From contig JAJYHY010000046.1 in the NCBI GenBank assembly GCA_021784555.1, positions 1 to 34,153 of the forward strand: 34,153 nt of DNA, in the 5' to 3' direction. This DNA comes from a bacterium (GTDB lineage: Bacteria > Verrucomicrobiota > Verrucomicrobiia > Limisphaerales > UBA8199). Position numbers and translations under genes: made by a program. How positions within the stretch are numbered: the first letter of the stretch is position 1; every line of letters starts with the position of its first letter. The notes under the pieces are model-generated. The model made no database searches, was not told the DNA's origin, and was given only the letters and a program-made list of their open reading frames with translations. Of this stretch, positions 1 to 8,667 are shown piece after piece.

Positions 1-47
1 CCGTGGGCTTCCTCCAGCGCACCCGTACCTCGCGCAGCGTTTGGAGT

Positions 48-64
48 GCGGCGCGGACCGCCGC
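48..64. repeat. short GC-rich palindrome
   Basis: GCGGCG and CGCCGC form a perfect 6-bp stem around a 5-nt loop, preceded by TTGGAGT and followed by TTTCG. This resembles palindromic intergenic repeats that I associate with Verrucomicrobia, but only one copy is visible here, so family membership is inference. No gene was recognised between 1 and 334. Confidence 0.3.
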
Positions 65-335
65 TTTCGTGTTCTCTACCTCCCAAACCTAAAATGAGAA
101 TCGCTGATGTGCTGCCTTCAACCGTTGACCTCCCAGGTGCAAGTCCTGCCTCGGCAGTGGATGGTTGGCGCGAGGGCAAAGACCGGACCGAGCAAGCCGA
201 ACAGGCCCAAGCGGGACGGAGTTCGTCAGACTGGCGCATCAGGCCGTAGTAGGAGCGCGCCTCCCTTGCACTCGACCAAGCGCATTCTGGCATGAGCGAA
301 GCAATTAACACCGCATGTAGGATGCCTACACAACG

Positions 336-704
336 TTGGGCATGAACGAGGGACTTGCGTCGAATATGCAGGGGATACACTGAGAACATGAGCGCGAACG
401 AATCCGTCCTGCAGGCGATTCACCGACTCCCCGACGATGCCGATTACCGTGCCATTGCGGAGGAGATTGCGTTTTTGGCGGCCCTCGAGCAAGGGGACCA
501 AGAAATTCAGGTGGGCCGGATAGCCTGCCGGATTGATCGGGAAGCCAGGGTTGTATATTTGGTTCGGGTTTGGCATGCAGCCCGAAATGAGATCGATATC
601 CAATGATTGAATGAGGCCCAACAAAATCAGTGGAGCGAACGCGGGCGGGCCACGTCACCTGCCAATTCGGGAGTCGTGGGCCGCCCCATCGCTCACTTTG
701 GGCG
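336..704 (+). mobile_element. integron gene cassette (CALIN-type, no integrase in window)
   Basis: Cassette limits are set by two core sites of the form G^TTRRRY. The left one is GTTGGGC at 335-341. The right one is GTTACCC at 704-710, at the end of a structured attC. The cassette's own 5' TTGGGC is the exact complement of the GCCCAA within its R'' box at 616-622, as expected if the excised circle rebuilds a complete attC. It encloses one small ORF (388-606) that starts 46 nt after the left core and ends 9 nt before the attC, a typical cassette layout. No integrase gene or second convincing attC is visible, so this may be a lone cassette or the edge of a cluster lacking an integrase. Confidence 0.6.
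388..606 (+). CDS. cassette-borne antitoxin/toxin-like chimeric small protein
   Basis: The 72-aa product starts at ATG 388. Residues 1-48 resemble small addiction-module antitoxins (MSANESVLQAIHRLPDDA..., predicted helical, ending in a run like ALEQGDQEIQVGR). The last ~24 residues (IDREARVVYLVRVWHAARN...) look instead like the C-terminal strand of ParE/RelE-type toxins, where a V-x-V-x-x-x-H-x-x-R pattern closes the fold. The simplest reading is that an antitoxin gene and the downstream toxin gene fused by an in-frame deletion that removed the antitoxin tail and most of the toxin. Toxin-antitoxin pairs are frequent integron cargo, which fits the surrounding cassette. The remnant is unlikely to be an active toxin. 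It could also be a small protein of unknown function. Confidence 0.5.
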   Translation: MSANESVLQAIHRLPDDADYRAIAEEIAFLAALEQGDQEIQVGRIACRIDREARVVYLVRVWHAARNEIDIQ

Positions 705-710
705 TTACCC
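616..710 (+). other. attC recombination site
   Basis: In order: R'' GCCCAAC (616-622), 7-nt spacer, L'' GTGGAGCGA (630-638), a central region, L' TCGCTCAC (689-696), 7-nt spacer, R' GTTACCC (704-710). L' pairs with L'' perfectly except for one extra G in L'', matching the extrahelical base that orients attC folding. The two spacers are equal in length, and the central part continues the hairpin (GCGGGCGGGCCAC against GTGGGCCGCCCC, with mismatches). R'' does not pair fully with R' because in an array the last six bases belong to the next cassette. The site is 95 bp, within the usual attC size range. Confidence 0.7.
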
Positions 711-1019
711 ATTAGCAAATTCGGCCCAATTTTTGTGGCGGGAAGGGGTGTGGATTACCCGGTCGGGAAATCCATAGGGGATCAAGTGACGGGCCCGCGT
801 CCTCAATTTGGCGCGGCGCGAAGGGGATTGGCCGAAAATGAGGATGCCAGTGCTCTGGCGGGTTTCGCCATTAACCGTTTTCGTTGAGCGGGCAATGTTG
901 CGGCGCCATACCCGACTCCATCCTGCGCTCTGCGCTCCGTTGCCTCAGGGTCAAACCGGGTTGAAAGGCGGCAGAACTGAGCCTTTGACATCTCGAGGCC
1001 GCTCTGCCAGCATGAAGCC
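711..1019. other. non-coding stretch
   Basis: No convincing gene was seen. If further cassettes follow the attC, the next R'' should read GGGTAAC to match the incoming TTACCC, and I do not find it here. Confidence 0.4.
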
Positions 1020-3791
1020 ATGCCTGGAAAGCCCGCAGATCAGTTCTCCCCTATCGCAGTCTTCAGCACATCCCGGCGCGCAACGGGCACTCTCCTGCTG
1101 CCAGGAATTCTGTGGTTTTGGGCCTGTATGTCAACGATCGGGTTTTCGCAGACCTTTAGCACGCATTTCATGGGAATCGAAAATCCGCGCTGCGAGGGTG
1201 GCACATGGGTGCATCACGGTCTGGATCGGGCCAGGATGAGGAAGGCCGGTGGCATCGCCTACGGCACGCGGAGCGGCACGGACTACGGCCTCAAGAACGG
1301 CGATATTCTCAAAGCCGACTACAACGTAGCACTGGTGACTCAAAACACGCCCGACCTCACGGACATTGACAGTTACCTGAGGTCGATCACCGCGCAGTAT
1401 CCGACGCCCCAGGAACGGGCGATTGCCATCTGGCGCTGGTCGCAACGCCTGCGCAAGCAGACGACCAACCCGATGGAAGATGGCCATTACGTGCTGGACC
1501 CCATCCTGATGTTCGACAATTACGGCTCCTGCAACTGCGGGATTATTTCCGGCCTCAACGACGCCCTGTGGCTGCGCATGGGCTGGCGGGCGCACTATGT
1601 GCAACTGGGCGACCACACGGTCAGCGAGTGTTCCTGGGACGGCGGCCATACCTGGCACATGTTCGACAGCTCGATGAGCTTCTATTGCTTCAATGACCGC
1701 GGCCAGGTGGCCTCGGTGCGCGAGATTGAGAAGAACCCGCGCTTTTATCTGGAGAACTTCGCGCCCGAATGCGGCACGAACCCGGCGCGGGGAACGAATG
1801 ACTCGCAGGCTTGGCGTTGCGCGGCGGATCGCCCGGTGGAATATCAGCGCACGCTGGCCAACGGGTACGATTCCTTTCGCCCGCCCAATGATATTCAGGA
1901 AGCGAACCTGCTGGCGCAGTGGGGACACCACTATGTCCTGAATTTGCGACCGGACGAATACTACACGCGTTACTTCCACCCGCTGGCCGGCGGCGGTGTG
2001 GGCACCTTCCGTCCGGTGCGGGGAGGGCAAGACCCTGATGCCAACGGCGCTTTCCGCGCCAACGGTGTCTGGCATTACAGTCCCGACCTGCGCAATCCCG
2101 CGACGCGGCAGTTTATCTATGCCGACTCCGGCGTGCGCTGGACACCACAGGGCGTCCGCCCCGTTGCCCAAACTGGCTTCGTGATTTTCAAAATCGATGC
2201 CGCCAACGTTGTCACCTCCGCCCGGTTGACCCTCAAGGCGTGCGGTGCCACCGTGTCGGTCTCGCGCGATGCCGGCATCCGGTGGGAAAAGTTGGGCGCC
2301 GGCGTGGGTGAAATGGATTGTATTGGACCGATTGCCGGGGTCACCTCGTACCTTGTAAAGGTGGCGCTGCATGGCCCCCGGGCCTGCCTTTCCTCATTGC
2401 ACATCGAAACCATCACCCAGCTCAATCGTCCCGCCCTTCCTCGGCTAGTTCGGGGGCCGAACCGGGTGCAGGTCCGCCTGGGACCGCAGGTCGAGACGAT
2501 CCAGTTTCAGCCGGCAATCGCCGGTGGCCGTTATCGGGAGACGGTCCACTCCGCCAGCGGCCTGGACGTTGACCCCAACCCGGACTTCTACAAACCGACG
2601 CTGCGCCCCGCCCGGAACGGCGTACCGGCCCAGGCTACCTGGAAAATCGAGACGCCCACGCCTATCACCGACCTGGTCTATGGCGGCACGGTATGCGTCA
2701 AGAATCGGCACGATTGGGTCAAGCTTTTGCATTCATGGGACGACCGGACCTACGTGTGCGACTACGAGAAGGCGGACGATTCCATGCCTTATGACCTGAT
2801 GGTGAACAGGCCGGTGAGTGCCGTGCCGCCGGGGACGCACACGGCATACCTGCGTTACGAATTCCAGACGGAGCGGTTTGCCAAAAGCTACTTTGGCCCC
2901 GGCATCCAAATGGCCCTGATGACCGTCCACTATCAACCGCGCCACGCGACATTTGTCCCGATTGAAGTGACCTACTGCTGGGTCGAGCATCGCGAGACAG
3001 GAGATATCGAGCGGCGTCACACGGAGTTGGTAACCTCCCCAATGCATGATTATACAATCGACGTGGGTGGGTTCCGTGACCCTGTAATGAAGTGGGTGCG
3101 GGTCAATCTCCAGGGTTTCGGGCCAGATGGAGCGAATGTGCGGTACGGTTACTCGGACGGCCAGGACGTGGGCCCGGGGGCCGAGGCGCCCTGGGTGCGC
3201 TATCGCTGGGGCAAGAACCTGGCGCTCGGCAAGCCCTATACGCTGGTGGGCCGGCAGGACGAGCGCAATCCAGATGCCGGCGGCGATCTTACCGACGGCA
3301 TCATCGCCCCGCCGGATACTTATGTCTCGGCCAAATACATGCCGACGTACGTGATGTTCGCCCGCGATGTTTCGCCGTGCGTGACCATTGACCTTGGCGC
3401 GGCCCGCACGGTGGCCGCCGTGCGGGTGATGGCCGGCCAGGAAGGCGGCTTCCATCTTTCCTACCCGAACCTGATTACGGTGGAAACCTCGCTCAATGGC
3501 GGCACCTTCACGCAGGCCGGAACGGCCGGATTCAACCAGGTATTCGACCCGCCGGCGGACTACGTTCCCTGGGAACTCGATGACGCTTCCAAGTTCGACG
3601 ATCTCCCCGCTGGAGGCAGGCTGGCTTATGCCTACCGCATCATCTTCGCCAAACCGGTGTCGGCGCGTTACCTCCGCGTGCGATGTGAGGCTCGCCCGGG
3701 CTGGGGCATGCTCCTCTCTGAAATCCAGGCCTTTGACGCGGTCGGCGTGGAGACAAACGTCCCGCCGCTGGTCGTCCTGCCGAATAATTGA
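1020..3791 (+). CDS. secreted transglutaminase-like protein with C-terminal F5/8-type C domain
   Basis: 923 aa. A positively charged N-terminus is followed by a hydrophobic stretch (about residues 22-42, TGTLLLPGILWFWAC...) and a likely cleavage after GFSQ, so the product is probably exported. Residues ~115-225 carry a transglutaminase-like core: a Cys in GSCNCGIISG (C171/C173), then GDHTVSE (H199) and WHMFD (D216), giving a plausible Cys-His-Asp triad. The middle ~500 residues are beta-rich and unassigned. Residues ~735-915 look like a discoidin/F5-8C carbohydrate-binding domain (NLALGKPYT at its start, CVTIDLGAARTVAAVRV, ARYLRVRCE). The role is probably cross-linking or peptide/amide cleavage on an extracellular or polysaccharide-bound substrate. 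The substrate is not evident. An alternative start at Met37 would shorten the export signal, so I keep 1020. Confidence 0.75.
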   Translation: MPGKPADQFSPIAVFSTSRRATGTLLLPGILWFWACMSTIGFSQTFSTHFMGIENPRCEGGTWVHHGLDRARMRKAGGIAYGTRSGTDYGLKNGDILKADYNVALVTQNTPDLTDIDSYLRSITAQYPTPQERAIAIWRWSQRLRKQTTNPMEDGHYVLDPILMFDNYGSCNCGIISGLNDALWLRMGWRAHYVQLGDHTVSECSWDGGHTWHMFDSSMSFYCFNDRGQVASVREIEKNPRFYLENFAPECGTNPARGTNDSQAWRCAADRPVEYQRTLANGYDSFRPPNDIQEANLLAQWGHHYVLNLRPDEYYTRYFHPLAGGGVGTFRPVRGGQDPDANGAFRANGVWHYSPDLRNPATRQFIYADSGVRWTPQGVRPVAQTGFVIFKIDAANVVTSARLTLKACGATVSVSRDAGIRWEKLGAGVGEMDCIGPIAGVTSYLVKVALHGPRACLSSLHIETITQLNRPALPRLVRGPNRVQVRLGPQVETIQFQPAIAGGRYRETVHSASGLDVDPNPDFYKPTLRPARNGVPAQATWKIETPTPITDLVYGGTVCVKNRHDWVKLLHSWDDRTYVCDYEKADDSMPYDLMVNRPVSAVPPGTHTAYLRYEFQTERFAKSYFGPGIQMALMTVHYQPRHATFVPIEVTYCWVEHRETGDIERRHTELVTSPMHDYTIDVGGFRDPVMKWVRVNLQGFGPDGANVRYGYSDGQDVGPGAEAPWVRYRWGKNLALGKPYTLVGRQDERNPDAGGDLTDGIIAPPDTYVSAKYMPTYVMFARDVSPCVTIDLGAARTVAAVRVMAGQEGGFHLSYPNLITVETSLNGGTFTQAGTAGFNQVFDPPADYVPWELDDASKFDDLPAGGRLAYAYRIIFAKPVSARYLRVRCEARPGWGMLLSEIQAFDAVGVETNVPPLVVLPNN

Positions 3792-4013
3792 GCGATGGAT
3801 ATGGCCGGATGGGCGTGGAACGGTGCTCGACCAGAATGCCTGGGGCAGCTCTGGACTACGGGGAGTTCTTTCTCCCTCCCTGGGCTTCCAGTGGCGCCAC
3901 GTGCCCATCCATTAAACGCTACTCCAAGGCGTGAGAGGCGGAGCGGAGAGGGACGCATGCTGCTCCGCTGCATGATTGCCAGACCGAGCCGATTATCTCA
4001 TGCTCAAGGGCTT

Positions 4014-5201
4014 ATGAAACCGACTGGACCGCTGCTGATTTCGGCATTTCTTATCGGCTGGATGTTTTCTGGCCTGGCGGCTTCGCCGCAGAAGCCTTTG
4101 TCGGGACAGGCCCCGCGAGTACCACGCTTGGCGGTCGCACGAGCCGGCTGGGACCAGGAGGCGGCCGCCCGATACCTGGACCAGCGAATGGATTTGTGGT
4201 TCACCGGGGCAAAGAAGCTGCGCACTGGCCAAACCGAAGTTGCCTGTGTTTCCTGCCATACCGTGCTTCCGTATTGCCTGGCGCGCCCGGCGCTGCGGAA
4301 AGCTGCCGGCCAGGAGACGCCAACGCCCCAGGAGAGCAAGGTCCTCGATGGAATTGTTCGCCGGGTGAAAGCGTATGGCAGGCGGGAACCGCTCTACAAG
4401 AGCGAGAACAGCCAATCGCGGGGCACTGAAGCCGTGTTGGACCTGCTCATCCTGGCGCGGGAGGATGCCCGGCATAAGCGCCTCGGTCCCGATGAGCCGG
4501 TCCGTGAGGCGCTGGATGAGCTTTGGAGGGAGCAGCGCCCTGACGGGGCTTGGGCCTGGCTGGACTTCGGGCTCGAGCCGTACGAGGCGGCGGACAGTGT
4601 TTATTATGGGGCGGTATTGGCCGCCTGGGCGATAGGGAACATTCCCGGCTACGCGGGAAGCTCAGACCAAGGCGCTTCGGACCACATGGCAAGGCTGCGC
4701 GCCTACCTCAACCGGCAGTACCCCACTCAAAACCTTTACAACAAGACGTGGATGCTTCTGGCATCCTGCCGGTTGAGCGGTCTGCTGACGCACCGCCAAG
4801 AGCAGGCGCTGATAGCGGAATTGCAGCGGCGACAAAATTCCGATGGCGGCTGGTCCCTTTATCGCCTCGGTCCATGGACATGGTCCAAATCAAGCGTTCC
4901 ATCTGTGCCGCCTGGCCGACCCGACGTGTCGCTGCTGTCTGAGTCTGATGGTTACGCCACTGGTCTCGTGGTCTATGCGCTCCGGCAGGCTGGGGTGCCA
5001 ACCCGCGATCCTGTGCTGAAGAGGGCCGTTGAATGGCTGAAGGCCAATCAGCGCGAATGGCAGATCGGTCAATACCACTGGAGGTGTTGGCGGGCATATT
5101 CGCTCAATCATGCTCAGCAACGGGCCCGATCCTGGGAGGGTATGTTCATGTCCGATGGCGCGACCGGCTTTGCGGCGCTGGCGCTCCTGTCTTCGGATTG
5201 A
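4014..5201 (+). CDS. secreted alpha-alpha toroid (prenyltransferase/squalene-cyclase-like) protein with CxxCH motif
   Basis: 395 aa. The ATG at 4014 is chosen because it places an export signal at residues 1-23 (LLISAFLIGWMFSGLAAS). Near the N-terminus ACVSCHTVLPYCL contains C78-x-x-C81-H82, the attachment signature for a covalent c-type heme. The rest repeats helix pairs with QNSDGGW, RPDGAWAW and DGYATGLVVYALRQAG motifs, as in the alpha-alpha barrel of terpene cyclases and prenyltransferases. The acidic DxDD motif of hopene cyclases is not seen, so cyclase chemistry is unlikely. It follows the transglutaminase-like gene on the same strand after ~220 bp and may be co-regulated with it. The role may be periplasmic redox or substrate binding. 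The family is poorly characterised, so function stays open. Confidence 0.7.
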   Translation: MKPTGPLLISAFLIGWMFSGLAASPQKPLSGQAPRVPRLAVARAGWDQEAAARYLDQRMDLWFTGAKKLRTGQTEVACVSCHTVLPYCLARPALRKAAGQETPTPQESKVLDGIVRRVKAYGRREPLYKSENSQSRGTEAVLDLLILAREDARHKRLGPDEPVREALDELWREQRPDGAWAWLDFGLEPYEAADSVYYGAVLAAWAIGNIPGYAGSSDQGASDHMARLRAYLNRQYPTQNLYNKTWMLLASCRLSGLLTHRQEQALIAELQRRQNSDGGWSLYRLGPWTWSKSSVPSVPPGRPDVSLLSESDGYATGLVVYALRQAGVPTRDPVLKRAVEWLKANQREWQIGQYHWRCWRAYSLNHAQQRARSWEGMFMSDGATGFAALALLSSD

Positions 5202-5222
5202 GCTGGCAACAGACTTCAAGAC

Positions 5223-5420
5223 ATGGCGCTGGAATGGTCGAAGGATGGGGGCGCGACCTGGACGCAGAATCCTTGGCCGTTCCAAAAAGGCGAGGGTCAT
5301 ATTAAGCAGGCGACGTTCCTGAACTTCGGCAGAGGGTATGCCGGGGTTTCCGAGCATTTGAAAGGGTTTGCCTATTTCTACGCCTTCAGGCCAGACCTCA
5401 AAATAGAGAGGGTGTTTTGA
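5223..5420 (+). pseudogene. fragment resembling a DUF4185-type protein
   Basis: 65 codons starting MALEWSKDGGATWTQ and containing FLNFGRGYAGVSE. This resembles the bladed region of DUF4185/sialidase-like secreted proteins (SKDGG-TW, then F-NFG--YAG). It lacks any signal peptide and nearly all of the domain, and it ends soon after the FNFG-like motif. I read it as a relic left by deletion rather than a working gene. It starts ~20 bp after the toroid gene. Confidence 0.4.
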
Positions 5421-5539
5421 GGAAAAGACCGACGACTTTAATTCCCTCGGATTCGTCAATTTGGTGACGAGTGCTTCCCGATGGAGTTTTGGGTTTTCGG
5501 GGACTTTCCGGCCGGGTGGATGGTCGCTATTCTGTCCGG

Positions 5540-6129
5540 ATGCCTGAAGAGCCAATCCTTGCCGCAGCCCCAGAGCCGATACCAGCCCCGATTCCGCCGT
5601 CCCCCGGTGGGCCGCAGGGGCACGCTGACCCGATAGCGCCGCCTCAGGCCGACCCGGCGCTCCAGACCCCGCCGAGCTGGTGCGGGTGTTGGAAGGTCGA
5701 AGCGCGTGCCACAAGCTGACTGCCGCGGTGGAAAACTTCGCGCGATTGCGCTGGCCGGACCTGGTCGCCCAACGAAGCTACGGTGCGGTCGGACGGTTGC
5801 TCTTGGCGCCCTCCGGGAACAATGCACACCCCTCTGCCTTTTTTCCCAAAGACCCCGCCGAGTTCCTTTACTGGTGCGATCATGCTGGGGTCTTGGTTAT
5901 TGCCGCCGCCCTGGCCGGAATTTCACCGGTCTCGCCAACGCCTCAGAAGATCCTGGCTCAATGGACGGCGGCCCTGTTGCTGGGCGCTCAGAACATCGAG
6001 CAAACCAAATTGAGACGAGACCTCTTGGCGGAGGAACAAGCCTCCCAGGCCCACCAACTCCGGGCCGTCAAAGGGCCGGAACTGGCAGCCAAACTGGCCT
6101 TGGAGGGTTCGACCGACACGCCCGAATAA
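5540..6129 (+). pseudogene. hypothetical protein split by a frameshift
   Basis: From ATG 5540 a Pro/Ala-rich N-terminus (MPEEPILAAAPEPIPAPI...) reads to about 5660. The sense then continues in another frame from about 5665 (DPAELVRVLEGRSACHKL...) to the stop at 6129. The second part is well-formed protein, with an amphipathic helical core and a charged tail (QTKLRRDLLAEEQ) typical of a genuine C-terminus. A one-base shift near 5650-5670, a G/C-rich stretch, would join the two. It could be true decay or a sequencing error. I recognise no function. Confidence 0.4.
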
Positions 6130-6401
6130 CAAAGAAGTCCATCGGCGAGCAGCGGCGCTCAGGGCCGCCGATCTACGCTATGAGACCACGCGGCTCGAAC
6201 GAACCGGAAGTGACTTCACAGCAGGAGCAGCCAAAGCTCTTAGGCGCGCCACTCTACACCGCGTTCTCCACCGCAGAGCGCCTGCTGCCACGCCTCGAAT
6301 CCAGCCGAAAAGTCAAGCGGAGCCGCGCGTCCGCATGTGCTAACCCGGCTGTGTCGCCGTGGCAACACGTTGCAGGCGCGCGACCCTCTGCCAGGCGGAG
6401 A
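6130..6401. other. non-coding stretch
   Basis: No gene or clear structured element was recognised between the broken plus-strand gene and the minus-strand gene pair. Confidence 0.4.
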
Positions 6402-6641
6402 CTACATCAAGTTCTTCATCGCCTCCTCGATTGTGTCCCAACCGCTCCGATAGACGACCAGGCTTTCGCTTGGACTCCAATAGGTCTTCGCCAGTGGCCG
6501 GCCTCGCAGTATCAAGGTATCTGGCAAGCCCTGGTAGTCTGCCTCAGATTCACAATGCACAAAAAGCTCCAAGGTCCCGTTGCCCAAAGTGCGCCAGCCG
6601 GGACCTGAGAGTTGAATTGGTTTGTCATTTTTGTCACTCAT
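6402..6641 (-). CDS. small hypothetical protein, downstream partner of overlapping pair
   Basis: 79 aa, starting MSDKNDKPIQLSGPGWRTL. Its ATG lies inside the end of the upstream gene in the overlap ATGAGTGA (8 nt), which implies translational coupling. The protein is soluble, mixed alpha/beta, with no signal peptide or recognised motif. The tight coupling suggests that the two products act together, for example as a pair needing matched amounts, but nothing identifies the role. Confidence 0.5.
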   Translation of the reverse strand: MSDKNDKPIQLSGPGWRTLGNGTLELFVHCESEADYQGLPDTLILRGRPLAKTYWSPSESLVVYRSGWDTIEEAMKNLM

Positions 6642-6972
6642 GCTTCCGGGATTTGTGGTCCACGATCGCGCCGGTTTGCAGGTCCAGATAGCCCACGAAC
6701 ACGAAACGCCAGTTGATGGCGTCAGGTATGTCCGGCAGCCGTTCAGGCGTGACCTTGTAGGTGTTCTGCGGACCGACCGCGAGAAACTTCAAATCCCCGC
6801 AATCCCGATGCCCCAGGTCCTCATTCCGGTAGGCTGCCCAGCGGGTGTCCGGGAAGTTATAGCCGCTACGCTTGAGGAACTCGACCTTCGCGGCCAAAGA
6901 GGCCGGTGAGGTCTTCGATTTTGAGGTTGCGCCGCTGGCGGAGTTTCCAGGGGGTAAGAAGGCCCGGCTCAT
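6634..6972 (-). CDS. small hypothetical protein, upstream partner of overlapping pair
   Basis: 112 aa from ATG 6972 (MSRAFLPPGNSASGA...). A Ser/Lys-rich N-terminus is followed by a compact domain (FLKRSGYNFPDTRWAAYRNEDLG, then INWRFVFVGYLDLQTGAIVDH). No signal peptide and no recognised family. The stop overlaps the start of the next gene by 8 nt. The reading frame extends upstream without a better start, so the N-terminus is uncertain. Confidence 0.5.
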   Translation of the reverse strand: MSRAFLPPGNSASGATSKSKTSPASLAAKVEFLKRSGYNFPDTRWAAYRNEDLGHRDCGDLKFLAVGPQNTYKVTPERLPDIPDAINWRFVFVGYLDLQTGAIVDHKSRKHE

Positions 6973-7160
6973 CTTGTTGCCAGGCCGCAGATATGTTCTG
7001 TTGCACGTGTGTTTGCGTTTCAACACACCTAAACGGCAACGCATCAGCACCGGAGCATTCTACGGCAGAGTTAATGTGGATGGCAAGCCCTATCGTGAGA
7101 GTCCCCGATTGCTGGTCGCGCTTTCTTGCAAATGCCGGGCGCCCTGATTAGCATGTTGCC

Positions 7161-8147
7161 ATGAGTCATCGGTTTGTGAGACTGGCGTTGCTCGCCTTGT
7201 GTTTGCTGGCGTTCCCGTTCAGGGCGCCGGCGCCGCTTATTTATCGTCCGGGAGAAGGCTGGTCTTATGAACCGGTGGGCGGCGGGGCCAAATGGACCCG
7301 GCTGCGGGCAAAGGATCAGTTGGACGTGGCGCAGGCGGCATTTGACAGGAAGGACTACAGCCTGGCCCTGAAGGCGGCGCGCCGGGTGGTGCGCGTCTGG
7401 CCATTATCGGATTACGCGCCTCAGGCACAATACCTGGTGGGGCGCTGCTACGAGGGCAAGGGCCAGGATGAAAAGGCCTTTAAGGCGTACCAGAAGGTCA
7501 TCGACAATAATCCCAAGATGGGCAATTACGACGAAATCGTAAAACGCCAGTACGCCATCGCCAACAAATACCTGGCCGGGAAATGGTTCAAGCTCTGGGG
7601 TTACATCCCGATTTTCTCTTCAATGGAAAAGACCTCAAAGATGTACGAACAGATCGTCAAGAATGGCCCTTTTAGCGAAGTCGGCCCGCAAGCGCAGTTG
7701 CAGCTTGGCGCCGCTCGCGAAAAACAACACAATTACCCGGAGGCGGTAAAGGCTTACGAGTTGGCGGCGGACCGCTACCACGACCGTCCGAAGATCGCCT
7801 CTGACGCGCTGTTTAAGGAGGGTATGGCCTACGACAAGCAAGCCGAGCGCGCGGAATACGACCAGAGCACCGCCGGCCACGCCATTTCCACTTTCTCGGA
7901 TTTCATGGACCTCTACCCGGGCGACCCGCGTGTGGCCCACGCTCAAAAGGTGATCGACCTCCTCAAACACGAACAGGCCCGCGGGTATTTCGAGACCGCC
8001 AAATTCTATGAGAAGTATCACCGTTGGGAAGGCGCCCGGATCTACTACAACGAAGTGGTGCTGCAGGACCCCAGTTCCTCGTACGCGGCCCTGGCCCAAC
8101 GCCGAATCGAGGCCCTGAATGAGCTGCTTCGCCCTAAGGCAAAATGA
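7161..8147 (+). CDS. bamD: BamD-like outer membrane assembly TPR protein
   Basis: 328 aa. An export signal covers residues 1-24 (LALLALCLLAFPFRAPAP). I see no clear lipobox Cys, unlike proteobacterial BamD, but the mature start (LIYRPGEGWSYEP) fits the form I associate with Verrucomicrobia. Successive TPR-like helix pairs follow: FDRKDYSLALKAARRVV..., APQAQYLVGRCYEGKGQDEKAFKAYQKVI, QLQLGAAREKQHNYPEAVKAYELA, and a final YYNEVVLQDPSSSYAALAQRRIEAL. BamD is the periplasmic scaffold of the BAM complex, which inserts beta-barrel proteins. The stop overlaps the next start by 4 nt (ATGA), and the partner resembles LptE, which supports an envelope-biogenesis pair. Confidence 0.85.
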   Translation: MSHRFVRLALLALCLLAFPFRAPAPLIYRPGEGWSYEPVGGGAKWTRLRAKDQLDVAQAAFDRKDYSLALKAARRVVRVWPLSDYAPQAQYLVGRCYEGKGQDEKAFKAYQKVIDNNPKMGNYDEIVKRQYAIANKYLAGKWFKLWGYIPIFSSMEKTSKMYEQIVKNGPFSEVGPQAQLQLGAAREKQHNYPEAVKAYELAADRYHDRPKIASDALFKEGMAYDKQAERAEYDQSTAGHAISTFSDFMDLYPGDPRVAHAQKVIDLLKHEQARGYFETAKFYEKYHRWEGARIYYNEVVLQDPSSSYAALAQRRIEALNELLRPKAK

Positions 8148-8659
8148 ACCCGCGCCTTTGCTGTCCGCCGTTGGCTGCTCTGGCCCTGCTCGCGTTGGCC
8201 GGGTGTGCCGGTTACCGCCTGGGGCCGGTCAATGGCTTGGCCGCTGGAGCCAAATCCATCCAGGTGCTCCCTTTCTCGAATCAAACCATGGAGCCGCGCC
8301 TGACCGACGCGGTAACCTCTGAACTGCGCAAGGAATTGCAGCGGGATGGGACGTTCCGGCTGGCTTCGAGGGACGGCGATATCATTGTGAATGGCGTTAT
8401 CATCCGCTATGTGCGCGGGGAACTGGCCTTTGCGCCCAGCGACACCCTGACCGTCCAGGATTACCGGGTGAGTGTGACCGCTCAGGTTACCGCCCGTGAC
8501 CGCGCGACCGGCAAGGTCATTCTCAATCAGCCCGTCAGCGGTTCCACGCTCATCCTGGTCGGCAACGATCTGGCCAGCAGTGAACGGCAGGCAATGCCAT
8601 TACTGGCCGACGACCTGGCCCAGCACGTCACCTCGCTTCTCACCGAAGGGGGTTGGTAG
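8144..8659 (+). CDS. lptE: LptE-like LPS-assembly lipoprotein
   Basis: 171 aa. A lipoprotein signal peptide ends in the lipobox LAGC at Cys21, followed by AGYRLGP, the usual start of mature LptE. The body has the LptE pattern: IQVLPFSNQTMEPRLTDAVTSELRKELQRDG, a strand-rich middle with ITARD-like turns (TAQVTARDRATG), and a final helix (LLADDLAQHVTSLLTEGGW). LptE plugs LptD and delivers lipopolysaccharide to the outer leaflet of the outer membrane. It overlaps the bamD-like gene by 4 nt and is translationally coupled to it. Only 8 nt separate its stop from that of the convergent minus-strand gene. Confidence 0.85.
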   Translation: MNPRLCCPPLAALALLALAGCAGYRLGPVNGLAAGAKSIQVLPFSNQTMEPRLTDAVTSELRKELQRDGTFRLASRDGDIIVNGVIIRYVRGELAFAPSDTLTVQDYRVSVTAQVTARDRATGKVILNQPVSGSTLILVGNDLASSERQAMPLLADDLAQHVTSLLTEGGW

Positions 8660-8667
8660 GTGGCCGG

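Noticed and set aside
860..900. GTTGAGC at 883-889 as a second integron core site
   Set aside because: It matches the loose GTTRRRY consensus, but no paired L'/L'' or R'' boxes could be found, and short matches are expected by chance.
1131..2372. Long minus-strand open frame opposite the transglutaminase-like gene
   Set aside because: His/Arg/Val-rich shadow with no domain sense; the plus-strand frame has the signal peptide and catalytic motifs.
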